A stretch of DNA of 16,145 nucleotides from Bacteroidales bacterium UBA1256. GTDB taxonomy: Bacteria > Bacteroidota > Bacteroidia > Bacteroidales > Paludibacteraceae. The stretch lies in the NCBI GenBank assembly GCA_002308195.1, contig DBVU01000037.1:464-16608 (forward strand), written 5' to 3'. The position numbers and the translations under genes are program-made. Below are positions 1-7,307 of this stretch, piece after piece; position 1 is the first letter of the stretch, and each line of letters starts with the position of its first letter. A model generated the notes under the pieces. The model was given only the letters and a program-made list of their open reading frames with translations, did no database searches and was not told where the DNA came from.

Positions 1-246
1 GGTCAGCCAGAGAACTTGCTGGACTTCGTGAATATCCTGCAAGAGGAGCTGGTTCGTGCTGGAGTGCTGCCCAAGGATTATGACTTTGAAGCGCATAAGG
101 AGCTGGTGCCCATGCAGGCGGGAGACGTACCAACCACCTATGCAGATGCGACAGCTCTTGAAAGAGACTTTGGCTTTACTCCCAAGATTACATTAAGAGA
201 AGGATTAAGGAAGTTCGCAGAATGGTATAAGGAGTATTACGGATAA
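1..246 (+). CDS. NAD-dependent epimerase/dehydratase, C-terminal end (UDP-glucuronate 4-epimerase-like), 5' truncated
   Basis: The reading frame is open from the first base of the window and ends at a TAA, giving the last 81 residues of a protein whose NAD-binding and catalytic parts lie upstream of the window. The tail contains PMQAGDVPTTYADATALERD followed by a GFTPKITLREGLRKFAEWYK-like ending. This is the typical C-terminus of extended short-chain dehydrogenase/reductase sugar epimerases, especially UDP-glucuronate 4-epimerases used for capsule, O-antigen or exopolysaccharide precursors. The ATG at 16 is internal and not a start. The stop is 26 nt before miaA, on the same strand, so the two may be cotranscribed. 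The exact sugar substrate cannot be told from this fragment; a related UDP-glucose 4-epimerase or dTDP-glucose dehydratase is possible but fits the tail less well. Confidence 0.85.
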   Translation, partial: GQPENLLDFVNILQEELVRAGVLPKDYDFEAHKELVPMQAGDVPTTYADATALERDFGFTPKITLREGLRKFAEWYKEYYG

Positions 247-272
247 TCCATGAACATTGGCCAAAAATAGAC

Positions 273-1193
273 ATGCATTCGGATATTATTACTATACTTG
301 GTCCTACTGCATCGGGAAAAACTACCTTGGCTGCCCATGTGGCGGCTACAATAGGGAATGCTGAGATTATTAGTGCCGACAGTAGACAGGTGTATAAGGG
401 AATGGATATTGGTACGGGGAAGGACTTGGCTGACTACATGGTTGACGGCCAACATATTCCGTATCACCTGATTGATATTGCCGAGGCAGGGGAGAAGTAT
501 AATCTGTTCCAGTTCCAACAGGATTTCTGGTATACATATTATAATTTAATAGACAGAGATAAGTTGCCGATTATGTGTGGAGGAACGGGGTTGTACATAG
601 AATCTGTACTAAAGAGCTACAAGATGGTGCCTGTTCCGGAAAATGCTACATTAAGAGAGGAGTTGGCTGGCTATAGCCTTGATAAACTTACGGATATTCT
701 GAGGGGGTACAAGACTCTGCATAATACCACTGATGTGGATACACCCAAACGTGCTATCAGAGCTATAGAAATTCAGGAATATTACAGGCAGAACAATATC
801 CGGGAACGGGAATTCCCCCGGGTGAAGAGCCTAACTGTTGGTGTGAATATTGACAGGGAACTGCGTAGGCAGAAAATAACAGAACGTCTGCACAGGCGTC
901 TGGAACAGGAAAATATGGTGCAGGAGGTGCAAAAGCTGCTGGAGAAGGTAACACCCGAGGACCTGATGTATTATGGTCTGGAGTATAAATACCTTACGCA
1001 ATATTGCATAGGTGAACTTTCGTATGACGAGATGGTGCGCCAACTGGAAATTGCCATTCACCAATTTGCCAAACGACAGATGACGTGGTTCAGGGGAATG
1101 GAGCGTAGAGGCATACGGATTAACTGGATAGATGCCTTGCTTCCAATGGAAGAAAAAGTGAACAGGATTCTGGAACTGATGGAGCAGAATTAG
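273..1193 (+). CDS. miaA: tRNA dimethylallyltransferase
   Basis: MiaA transfers a dimethylallyl group from DMAPP to N6 of adenosine 37 in tRNAs that read codons starting with U; it acts in the cytosol. All family landmarks are visible in the 306 residues: P-loop GPTASGKT (10-17), ADSRQVYKGMDIGTGK (35-50) with the catalytic Asp36, GGTGLY (103-108), TPKRAIRAIEI (157-167), and the C-terminal FAKRQMTWFR (265-274). Length is normal for the family. The segment YYGLEYKYL (233-241) replaces the IGYKE-type motif of the best-studied enzymes. Bacteroidales often carry two miaA copies, and this looks like the shorter, more divergent type (from memory). The ATG at 273 is chosen because it leaves the standard few residues before the P-loop; an ATG at 250 opens only a six-codon frame. 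No convincing hairpin terminator follows the stop. Confidence 0.95.
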   Translation: MHSDIITILGPTASGKTTLAAHVAATIGNAEIISADSRQVYKGMDIGTGKDLADYMVDGQHIPYHLIDIAEAGEKYNLFQFQQDFWYTYYNLIDRDKLPIMCGGTGLYIESVLKSYKMVPVPENATLREELAGYSLDKLTDILRGYKTLHNTTDVDTPKRAIRAIEIQEYYRQNNIREREFPRVKSLTVGVNIDRELRRQKITERLHRRLEQENMVQEVQKLLEKVTPEDLMYYGLEYKYLTQYCIGELSYDEMVRQLEIAIHQFAKRQMTWFRGMERRGIRINWIDALLPMEEKVNRILELMEQN

Positions 1194-1249
1194 CCTATTC
1201 AATGTCCAAAATATCTCATCTAAGGTCAAGAGTCTAATTTCTATAATTG

Positions 1250-1277
1250 TTGTTAATACTTAACAATATTATTGTTA
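1250..1277. promoter_or_regulatory. Two overlapping perfect inverted repeats just upstream of the gyrA promoter
   Basis: TTGTTAA (1250-1256) and TTAACAA (1260-1266) form a 7-bp inverted repeat with a 3-bp spacer. TAACAAT (1261-1267) and ATTGTTA (1271-1277) form a second one that shares the middle arm. The result is three half-sites in alternating orientation, about one helical turn apart, with the two outer TTGTTA copies 22 bp apart. The block ends 3 bp before the presumed -33 box. This arrangement is typical of an operator but could also form competing hairpins or a cruciform. Its function is not known. Confidence 0.5.
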
Positions 1278-1280
1278 TAA

Positions 1281-1312
1281 CTTGTGGGATTTGTTTTTTT
1301 GTCGTATCTTTG
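1281..1312 (+). promoter_or_regulatory. Bacteroidota-type promoter for the gyrA operon
   Basis: TATCTTTG at 1305-1312 matches the -7 consensus TAnnTTTG exactly. CTTG at 1281-1284, 20 bp upstream, is a one-mismatch -33 box (TTTG). A perfect TTTG at 1290-1293 is too close (11 bp) to serve. Transcription would start near 1319, giving a leader of about 50 nt before the gyrA ATG. No other -33/-7 pair is seen in the 175-bp miaA-gyrA gap. Confidence 0.7.
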
Positions 1313-1368
1313 TGCCACTTTTGGGCGTTTGCTCATGATGGATTTGAATAAAAACAAAATAGATATAG

Positions 1369-3939
1369 ATGGAAGACAACGAAAGAATTATTAAAGTTGA
1401 CATTGAGCAGGAAATGCGAAAGAGCTACATTGACTACTCTATGAGTGTTATTGTAGCTCGTGCCTTGCCCGATGTAAGAGACGGTTTCAAGCCTGTTCAT
1501 CGCCGTATTCTCTTCGGAATGAAGGAACTGGGTAATGTTCACAGTAAACCTTACAAGAAGAGCGCCCGTATCGTAGGTGAAGTACTGGGTAAGTATCATC
1601 CTCACGGAGACAGTTCGGTTTACGGCGCATTGGTTCGTATGGCTCAGGAGTGGGCAATGCGTTACACTCTGGTGGACGGCCAGGGTAACTTCGGTTCTAT
1701 CGATGGTGACAGCCCTGCTGCTATGCGTTATACCGAGGCTCGCTTGAGCCTGATGGGTGAGGCAATGATGGACGATTTGGACAAGGAAACCGTTGACATG
1801 ACTATGAACTTCGACGATACCTTGCCAGAGCCTACCGTTATGCCCACCAAGATTCCCAACCTCCTGGTGAATGGTGCAACTGGTATTGCCGTTGGTATGG
1901 CTACCAATATGCCGACTCACAACTTGGGCGAAGTCATTGATGGTTGCTGCGCTTACATCAGCAATATCAAGGCTCGCATGCACGACGCATTCATTCCTGA
2001 AATCACTGTTGAAGATTTGATGGAGCATATCAAGGCTCCTGATTTCCCGACTGGCGGTACTATCTATGGCTATCAAGGCGTTAAAGATGCTTATGAGACT
2101 GGCCGCGGACGTGTCGTTATTCGTTCGAATGCCGACATCGAGACCGATGATAACGGTCGTGAACGTATCGTCATTACCGAACTGCCTTACGGTGTTGTCA
2201 AAGCAGACCTGGTAAAGAATATCGCAGAGTTGGTGAATGACAAGAAGATTGAGGGAATTTCCGATATCGGCGACCACTCGAAACGTGATATCCGCATTGT
2301 TGTAGAGGTAAAACGAGATGCCAATGCACAGGTGGTTTTGAACAAACTATACAAGTTCACAGCGCTGCAATCTAGCTTTGCTGTCAATAGTATTGCCTTG
2401 GTTAAAGGCCGTCCTATGTTGCTGAATCTCAAGCAGTTAATCGGCAACTTCATCGAGCACCGCATGGAGGTGGTAACTCGTCGTACGCGCTTCGAATTGA
2501 AGGAAGCTGAGGATCGTGCACATATCTTGGAAGGTTTGATTATCGCTGTTGATAATATCGACGAGGTAGTTAAGATCATCCGTGCTAGCCGTACGCCGGC
2601 CGATGCACAAGCCAACTTGGAGGCTCGCTTCAATATTGATGAATTGCAGTCCAAGGCTATTGTAGATATGCGTCTGAGTGCTCTCACAGGTCTGCGTATC
2701 GATGAATTGAAAGCCAAGTATGATGAAATTGAGAAACTCATTGCTCATTTGAAGGAATTGCTCGAAAACGAAGAGTTGCGCTATGATCTCATCAATACCG
2801 AATTGGTTGAGATCAAAGAGAAGTACGCAGACGAGCGTCGCACGCAAATCGTGAAGATGGCTACCGAGTTCAATCCTGAGGATATGTATGCTGACGATGA
2901 TATGGTAATTACCATATCACACCTTGGTTATATCAAACGTACTCCGTTGGCAGACTTCCGTCAGCAGACACGCGGTGGTATTGGTTCAAAGGCAGGGTCA
3001 GCACGCGATCAGGACTTCATCGAATATGTTCACCAGGCTTCGATGCACTCCACAATGATGTTCTTTACTGAAATGGGACGTCTCTATTGGCTCAAAGTGT
3101 ATGAGTTACCGGAAGGAAACAAGCAGTCTAAAGGACGCGCTATTCAGAATATGATCAATCTGCAGACTGGTGACAAAGTTCGTACTTGTATCAATGTCAA
3201 GGGCTTGAACGACCAAGAATATATCGAGAACCACTTCCTCATTTTCATTACCAAGAATGGTTTGATGAAGAAGACTACTCTCGAAGCTTATAGCCGTCCG
3301 CGTGCTAATGGTATTATTGCTCTAGGCTTGCGTGAAGGCGACGAACTGATTGGTGTTACACTCACCGATGGTCAAAGCGAAATGTTGGTTGCTTCGTACA
3401 ATGGTAAGGTCGTTCGTTTCAACGAAGCGGGTGTACGTCCAATGGGACGTAGTGCTACGGGTGTGAAGGCTATTACACTCGAGGATGATGGTCTTGATCG
3501 CGTAATTGGCACGGTTTGTGTAGAGAAGGGTACAGACAAGACTATTCTCGTCATTTCGGAGAATGGCTTCGGTAAGCGTACGCCGGTGGATGATGAAGAA
3601 GGCAACCCAATCTATCGTGTGACGAACCGTGGTGGTAAGGGTGTCAAGACTATCGAGATTACCGAGAAGACTGGTAAACTGATTGGCATTCAGGCTGTTA
3701 CAGATGAAGATGACCTGATGCTGATCACCAAAGCAGGAACCGCAATCCGTATGGATATCTCGACTATCCGCCAGACGGGCCGCGCTGCACAAGGCGTTAA
3801 ACTGATTGAACTTCAGAAGCGTAATGACACGCTCATGAGCGGATGTATCGTTCCGAAGGAAGATGCAGAAGAGGTCAATGGCGAAGAAGGAGAGACTAAT
3901 CCTGAAATAGAAGAAACAACAACTGAAAATCAAGAGTAA
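1369..3939 (+). CDS. gyrA: DNA gyrase subunit A
   Basis: GyrA is the DNA-cleaving and DNA-wrapping subunit of the A2B2 enzyme that introduces negative supercoils. The N-terminal part shows [20 protein letters not shown] (19-38), the quinolone-region motif [11 protein letters not shown] (75-85), and [10 protein letters not shown] with the catalytic Tyr121. Residues from about 510 form the C-terminal beta-pinwheel. Its first blade carries QTRGGIG (533-539), a degenerate GyrA-box compared with QRRGGKG, while a closer RGGKG match lies late in the pinwheel at 754-758. The protein ends in a strongly acidic tail (about 830-856). At 856 residues it is full length. Position 86, an acid (Asp87) in E. 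coli, is Gly; Ser82 is present. ParC is an alternative subunit name for such proteins, but length and N-terminal similarity favour GyrA. The gene heads a long same-strand run; the next start is 1 nt after its stop. Confidence 0.95.
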   Translation: MEDNERIIKVDIEQEMRKSYIDYSMSVIVARALPDVRDGFKPVHRRILFGMKELGNVHSKPYKKSARIVGEVLGKYHPHGDSSVYGALVRMAQEWAMRYTLVDGQGNFGSIDGDSPAAMRYTEARLSLMGEAMMDDLDKETVDMTMNFDDTLPEPTVMPTKIPNLLVNGATGIAVGMATNMPTHNLGEVIDGCCAYISNIKARMHDAFIPEITVEDLMEHIKAPDFPTGGTIYGYQGVKDAYETGRGRVVIRSNADIETDDNGRERIVITELPYGVVKADLVKNIAELVNDKKIEGISDIGDHSKRDIRIVVEVKRDANAQVVLNKLYKFTALQSSFAVNSIALVKGRPMLLNLKQLIGNFIEHRMEVVTRRTRFELKEAEDRAHILEGLIIAVDNIDEVVKIIRASRTPADAQANLEARFNIDELQSKAIVDMRLSALTGLRIDELKAKYDEIEKLIAHLKELLENEELRYDLINTELVEIKEKYADERRTQIVKMATEFNPEDMYADDDMVITISHLGYIKRTPLADFRQQTRGGIGSKAGSARDQDFIEYVHQASMHSTMMFFTEMGRLYWLKVYELPEGNKQSKGRAIQNMINLQTGDKVRTCINVKGLNDQEYIENHFLIFITKNGLMKKTTLEAYSRPRANGIIALGLREGDELIGVTLTDGQSEMLVASYNGKVVRFNEAGVRPMGRSATGVKAITLEDDGLDRVIGTVCVEKGTDKTILVISENGFGKRTPVDDEEGNPIYRVTNRGGKGVKTIEITEKTGKLIGIQAVTDEDDLMLITKAGTAIRMDISTIRQTGRAAQGVKLIELQKRNDTLMSGCIVPKEDAEEVNGEEGETNPEIEETTTENQE
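2898..2919. repeat. 22-bp perfect palindrome inside gyrA
   Basis: The arms TGATATGGTAA and TTACCATATCA are exact reverse complements with no spacer. The palindrome covers gyrA codons 510-517 (residues DDMVITIS, start of the C-terminal domain). It includes an ATA isoleucine codon, which appears rarely elsewhere in this gene on reading through. No function is known; it could be a protein-binding site or a chance event. Confidence 0.6.
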
Positions 3940-3940
3940 T

Positions 3941-5176
3941 ATGAAAAAGACACTATTTTTCGCAGTACTCGTGCTGATAAGCACAAGCTGCTTTGCTCAA
4001 AAGAATCCGGCCATCAAGAACGCTAAGCGTTACGCGATGGCAGAAACACCTGATTTTGCTGCTGCACGTACGGCTATTGCAGACGCACTGGTTGAGCCTA
4101 CCGCAGAAGCCTATTATTGGGCTGCTATGATTGGCTACCAGGAATTAACGCAAGAGAACTACAACCAGTTGCTCGGCAAGGGAGTTAACCAGGCTAAAGC
4201 AGGACAAGCTGTGTCTGAGAGCTTTGATTATTTCCTCAAGGCTGACTCTATGGCCATGATTCCTACGTTGGATAAGAAAGGCCGCGAGGTAGTGGACCAA
4301 AAGACACGCAATAATGTCAGCAAGAAAGTTCTAGAGTACTACAAGAATCAAGAGTTTGTTAAGTACGGAATCTATCTCAACGAGCAGAAGGATTTCGAAG
4401 GAGCATATCGCGCATTCCAGAAACACATCAGTATCCCTGATTTGGCGATGATGCAAAACGAAAAACTGCAAAAGGAGATGCCTAAGGATAGCACCTATAT
4501 CCAGTACAAGTACTACACCGCTATCTTCGCCGTACAGAGCGAATTGCACGAGGATGCAATCGCACTGCTCTCCGAGATGAAAGATGGTGATTATGAAGCT
4601 ATTGCAGTCAACCAATTCCTCTATCAAGAGTATGTGGCTGTTAAGGACACGGCTAAGTTCGTGCAGACACTCCAAGACGCTATCGTACGTTTCCCGGGTG
4701 AACCTTGGTTCTTGCAGAATCTGATTAACTACTACATCTTCTCCGGTCAAGAGCAAACTGCGATCGACTATCTGGCTACCGCTATTGAGCGTGAACCGAA
4801 TGTAGCACAATACCATCTGATCAAGGGTAACTTGGATGAGAACCAGAAGCACTATGAAGAAGCGCTGAAGGATTTCGACAATGCGCTTGCTATCGATCCG
4901 ACTTTGGCTGATGCAGAAGCAGGAAAAGGACGCGTTTACTACAACCAGGCTGTCAAGATGAACGAGGATGCTGCGCTTATCAACGATAACAAGGCATACA
5001 AGAAAGCTTTGGCAGAGATGAACGAGGTGTTCCGCAAATCGTTGCCTTTCTTCGAGAAAGCTCACGAGTTGGCACCGGAAGATCGCAGCTATATGCAGAC
5101 CCTCAAAGGTTTGTACTACCGTTTTGGAATGGACGATAAATACGCTGAGATAACTGAAAAACTGAATAACCTTTAA
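3941..5176 (+). CDS. Exported tetratricopeptide-repeat protein of unknown function
   Basis: A 411-residue protein with a clear signal peptide: MKK, then a hydrophobic core to about residue 17, with likely signal peptidase I cleavage after FA (19) before Gln20. It should lie in the periplasm or at the envelope. Cys17 is not in a proper lipobox, so a lipoprotein is less likely. The mature part is helical. TPR-like helix pairs are clearest at about 255-288, 290-322 (ending in the typical ALAIDP) and 366-399. TPRs are protein-docking scaffolds, and no catalytic motif is visible. The start is 1 nt after the gyrA stop and the end overlaps the ruvX start by one base (TAATG), so the gene is almost certainly cotranscribed and translationally coupled with both. 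No role connecting it to gyrase is known to me; it may simply share the operon. Confidence 0.85.
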   Translation: MKKTLFFAVLVLISTSCFAQKNPAIKNAKRYAMAETPDFAAARTAIADALVEPTAEAYYWAAMIGYQELTQENYNQLLGKGVNQAKAGQAVSESFDYFLKADSMAMIPTLDKKGREVVDQKTRNNVSKKVLEYYKNQEFVKYGIYLNEQKDFEGAYRAFQKHISIPDLAMMQNEKLQKEMPKDSTYIQYKYYTAIFAVQSELHEDAIALLSEMKDGDYEAIAVNQFLYQEYVAVKDTAKFVQTLQDAIVRFPGEPWFLQNLINYYIFSGQEQTAIDYLATAIEREPNVAQYHLIKGNLDENQKHYEEALKDFDNALAIDPTLADAEAGKGRVYYNQAVKMNEDAALINDNKAYKKALAEMNEVFRKSLPFFEKAHELAPEDRSYMQTLKGLYYRFGMDDKYAEITEKLNNL

Positions 5177-5589
5177 TGGGACGCATCTTAGCGATAGACT
5201 ACGGTCGTAAGAGAACAGGATTAGCCGTTACGGACATGCTCCGCATAACGGCTAATCCGTTGCTTACGATAGAAACGAATACGCTGTTAAATTGGCTGTC
5301 CGAATACTTCGCCCAAGAACAAGTGGATGAAGTAGTTATCGGGCATCCTACGCAAATGAATGGGGCGGAATCTGAATCAATGAATTACATCCGTCCTTTC
5401 ATCGGCAATTTCAAGAAGCAATTTCCGAATATGCCGATTATAATGTACGATGAGCGTTTTACGTCTGTCTTGGCTCATCAAGCCATGCTGACCGGAGGCA
5501 TGAAAAAGAAAGACCGGCAAAACAAAGCCGTGGTAGATAAGATTGCCGCGTGCATCATTCTTGAGGATTATCTCGAGAGCAAAAAATGA
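5176..5589 (+). CDS. ruvX: RuvX/YqgF family RNase H-fold nuclease (putative Holliday junction resolvase / pre-16S rRNA nuclease)
   Basis: A 137-residue protein of normal family length. It shows the RNase H-like fold motifs of YqgF: AIDYGRKRTGLAV with Asp8, VVIGHPTQMNG (53-63), MYDERFTS with Asp92/Glu93 (90-97), and DKIAACIILEDYL with Asp121 (121-133). These acidic residues would bind the metal ions. E. coli YqgF is implicated in 16S rRNA 5'-end processing, while the resolvase name comes from the fold. The ATG shares its A with the stop of the TPR gene, a classic coupling overlap, and def follows after 24 nt. A long stem-loop lies in codons 15-28 (listed separately) and could affect early elongation or mRNA stability. 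Confidence 0.93.
   Translation: MGRILAIDYGRKRTGLAVTDMLRITANPLLTIETNTLLNWLSEYFAQEQVDEVVIGHPTQMNGAESESMNYIRPFIGNFKKQFPNMPIIMYDERFTSVLAHQAMLTGGMKKKDRQNKAVVDKIAACIILEDYLESKK
5218..5258 (+). other. Long intragenic stem-loop near the 5' end of ruvX
   Basis: GGATTAGCCGTTA (5218-5230) is the exact reverse complement of TAACGGCTAATCC (5246-5258). Inside it, CGGA (5231-5234) pairs with TCCG (5240-5243). The RNA can thus form 17 base pairs with one 2-nt bulge (CA, 5244-5245) and a 5-nt loop (CATGC, 5235-5239). It starts 42 nt after the ruvX ATG. There is no U-run after it, so it is not a standard terminator. The arms encode the conserved GLAVTD and ITANP residues, so part of the symmetry could be accidental. 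Confidence 0.6.
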
Positions 5590-5613
5590 GAAACCAAAAA
5601 TATCAAATCAGAA

Positions 5614-6159
5614 ATGATATTACCAATATATTTATATGGTCAACCGGTACTGCGCAAACCGACTGAAGAAGTGGAGCAATCGCCTGAACTGAAGCAGTTT
5701 ATTGCGGATATGTACGAGACTTTGACTGCAGCGGATGGATGTGGTTTGGCTGCCCCGCAAGTAGGAAAACCATGGCGACTGTTTGTTGTCGATGGCACTG
5801 AATTGGCCGAGGATTATCCTGAATGTAAGGATTTCAAGAAAACCTTTATCAATCCGGAGTTGCTTGAAGTGAGCGAAGAAACTTGCACTTATAGCGAAGG
5901 TTGCTTATCTTTGCCTGGTATTAGCGAAAATGTGGTACGTCCTGTTTCGATACTCATTCGTTACTTGGACGAGGATTTTGTGGAGCATGAGGAAAAGTTT
6001 ACGGGCTTTCCTGCACGCATTATTCAACATGAATATGATCATCTCGAAGCTCATGTGTTTACCGATCGCATTTCTCCTATCCGCAAAACATTTGTTCGCA
6101 ACAAACTAATGGCTATTGCCAAGGGGAAAGTAGGTGCACGCTATAAATATAAAAGATAG
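5614..6159 (+). CDS. def: Peptide deformylase
   Basis: Removes the formyl group from the N-terminal methionine of nascent proteins, co-translationally, using a bound divalent metal (Fe2+ in most bacteria). The three signature motifs are all present: GCGLAAPQ (42-49), EGCLSLPG (95-102) with metal ligand Cys97, and QHEYDHLEAHVFTD (138-151) with ligands His139 and His143 and catalytic Glu140. At 181 residues the length is normal. An ATG at 5586, overlapping the ruvX stop, is in another frame; the start at 5614 gives the expected short N-terminus before QPVLRKP. The gene lies between ruvX (24 nt) and mntP (3 nt). Following ruvX is, from memory, a common position for def in Bacteroidales. Confidence 0.96.
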   Translation: MILPIYLYGQPVLRKPTEEVEQSPELKQFIADMYETLTAADGCGLAAPQVGKPWRLFVVDGTELAEDYPECKDFKKTFINPELLEVSEETCTYSEGCLSLPGISENVVRPVSILIRYLDEDFVEHEEKFTGFPARIIQHEYDHLEAHVFTDRISPIRKTFVRNKLMAIAKGKVGARYKYKR

Positions 6160-6162
6160 TCA

Positions 6163-6729
6163 ATGGATTTAATAACCATCATCATTATAGCTATCGGACT
6201 GGCAATGGACTGCTTTGCAGTCAGTATAGCACAAGGTCTTGCGGCAAATCCTCAAGACTTGTCCAATCGTCCAAAGCCAATAACGATGGCTATCCTCTTT
6301 GGATTGTTCCAAGGTGGTATGCCGCTGATTGGTTATTTTGCAGGCTGCGTGTTTGCTGATTTCTTTCGCGTTTATGCGCCATGGATAGCCCTAGCATTGC
6401 TTGCCTTCATTGGCGGTAAGATGATTTGGGAATCGTTGCACGAGAAGAAGGAAGAAGCTTCAGGTTGGCAATTGAGACGTTTGCTTGTATTAGCTATAGC
6501 TACCTCTATTGATGCGTTAGCAACAGGAGTGATATTTATTCCTGTGCCTGAGAAAGTTTGGATTGGAGTAAGTATCATCGGCTTAGTCAGTTTCCTCTTT
6601 TCCATCGGAGGTTATCATATCGGTCGCTACGTTGGTACTCGTTTCCGAGTAAATGTTGAATTGATAGGTGGAATCATACTGATTGCTATTGGATTGAAAA
6701 TCTGGGCAGAAGGATTCTTATGTTTATAA
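6163..6729 (+). CDS. mntP: Manganese efflux pump MntP
   Basis: An inner-membrane exporter of Mn(II) of the MntP/YebN family, 188 residues with six predicted membrane segments in two related halves (about 3-26, 40-63, 70-90, 106-125, 132-152, 164-186). Each half carries the conserved membrane-embedded aspartate: AMDCFAVSIAQG with Asp16 and ATSIDALATGV with Asp117. These residues are reported to be needed for export in the E. coli protein. The start is 3 nt after def, and the last 10 nt overlap the next gene. In many bacteria mntP is controlled by MntR or a Mn-sensing yybP-ykoY riboswitch. There is no room for either here, so expression is probably tied to the operon promoter. A related LysE-superfamily exporter is the only real alternative. 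Confidence 0.92.
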   Translation: MDLITIIIIAIGLAMDCFAVSIAQGLAANPQDLSNRPKPITMAILFGLFQGGMPLIGYFAGCVFADFFRVYAPWIALALLAFIGGKMIWESLHEKKEEASGWQLRRLLVLAIATSIDALATGVIFIPVPEKVWIGVSIIGLVSFLFSIGGYHIGRYVGTRFRVNVELIGGIILIAIGLKIWAEGFLCL

Positions 6730-7307
6730 TCGGCGATAACACATTAGTCTCATTGGATGTCCTTGAAAAGGAATTCTGCTGCGATTTGCAGACTTGCCGT
6801 GGTTGCTGTTGTATAGAAGGCGATGCGGGAGCTCCTTTGACCGATGAAGAGGAACTGAAAATAAAGGAAATATTGCCGATTCTGTTACCGGATATGACTC
6901 CGGAGGCAAAGAAAATAGTAGCAGAGCAAGGAATAGCATACAATGATCCTTCGGGAGAGCGCGTCACTAATATTGTCAATGACAAAGATTGCGTCTTTGC
7001 GCGAACTGACCATAACGGATGGTGCTACTGTTTGATCGAAAAAGCGTATAATGCGGGTAAGATTGACTTTAAGAAGCCGATATCGTGTCATCTGTATCCG
7101 GTGCGATTGACGAAAGTAGGCGAATACGTAGGAGTAGAATACCATCGATGGGACATTTGCCATTGTGCTAGAGTGTTAGGCAAAAAGACCCATACACCAT
7201 TGTATCAATTTCTGCGAGAACCGCTGATTAGACGTTTTGGAGATGATTGGTACAACGAATTGGAATTGACTGCACAAGAGTGGAAAAAACAATGCGAGCA
7301 GAAATAA
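6720..7307 (+). CDS. DUF3109 family cysteine-rich protein
   Basis: A 195-residue cytosolic protein with 13 cysteines. Cys20, 21, 26, 29, 30 and 31 cluster near the N-terminus (CCDLQTCRGCCC), followed by Cys91, 102, 104, 123, 147 and 149 in DCVFA, WCYCLIE, ISCHLYPVR and DICHCA, plus Cys192. This pattern, with KPISCHLYPVR, is that of DUF3109, related to the YkgJ-type proteins thought to bind zinc or an iron-sulfur cluster. The biochemical role is unknown. The ATG overlaps the mntP stop by 10 nt and the gene's end overlaps cinA by 16 nt, so translation of all three is likely coupled. The location next to a Mn exporter is suggestive of a metal-related job, but this is inference only. Confidence 0.85.
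   Translation: MFIIGDNTLVSLDVLEKEFCCDLQTCRGCCCIEGDAGAPLTDEEELKIKEILPILLPDMTPEAKKIVAEQGIAYNDPSGERVTNIVNDKDCVFARTDHNGWCYCLIEKAYNAGKIDFKKPISCHLYPVRLTKVGEYVGVEYHRWDICHCARVLGKKTHTPLYQFLREPLIRRFGDDWYNELELTAQEWKKQCEQK

Noticed and set aside
1333..2277. Long open frame on the minus strand opposite gyrA (and similar minus-strand frames opposite the TPR, miaA and V-ATPase genes)
   Set aside because: They are mirror frames of strongly conserved genes, lack recognisable domains and have no promoter of their own.
3433..3450. Small hairpin TACGTCC / GGACGTA in gyrA
   Set aside because: Only 7 pairs; stems of this size are expected by chance in 16 kb and nothing in the context supports a role.
6492..6503. 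12-bp palindrome TAGCTATAGCTA in mntP
   Set aside because: Short, low-complexity and within the number expected by chance.
7247..7291. Longer cinA start at ATG 7247
   Set aside because: The 15 extra residues have no family counterpart and lie fully inside the DUF3109 coding sequence; CinA proteins start at M-x-A-E-I-I-x-I-G-D-E.
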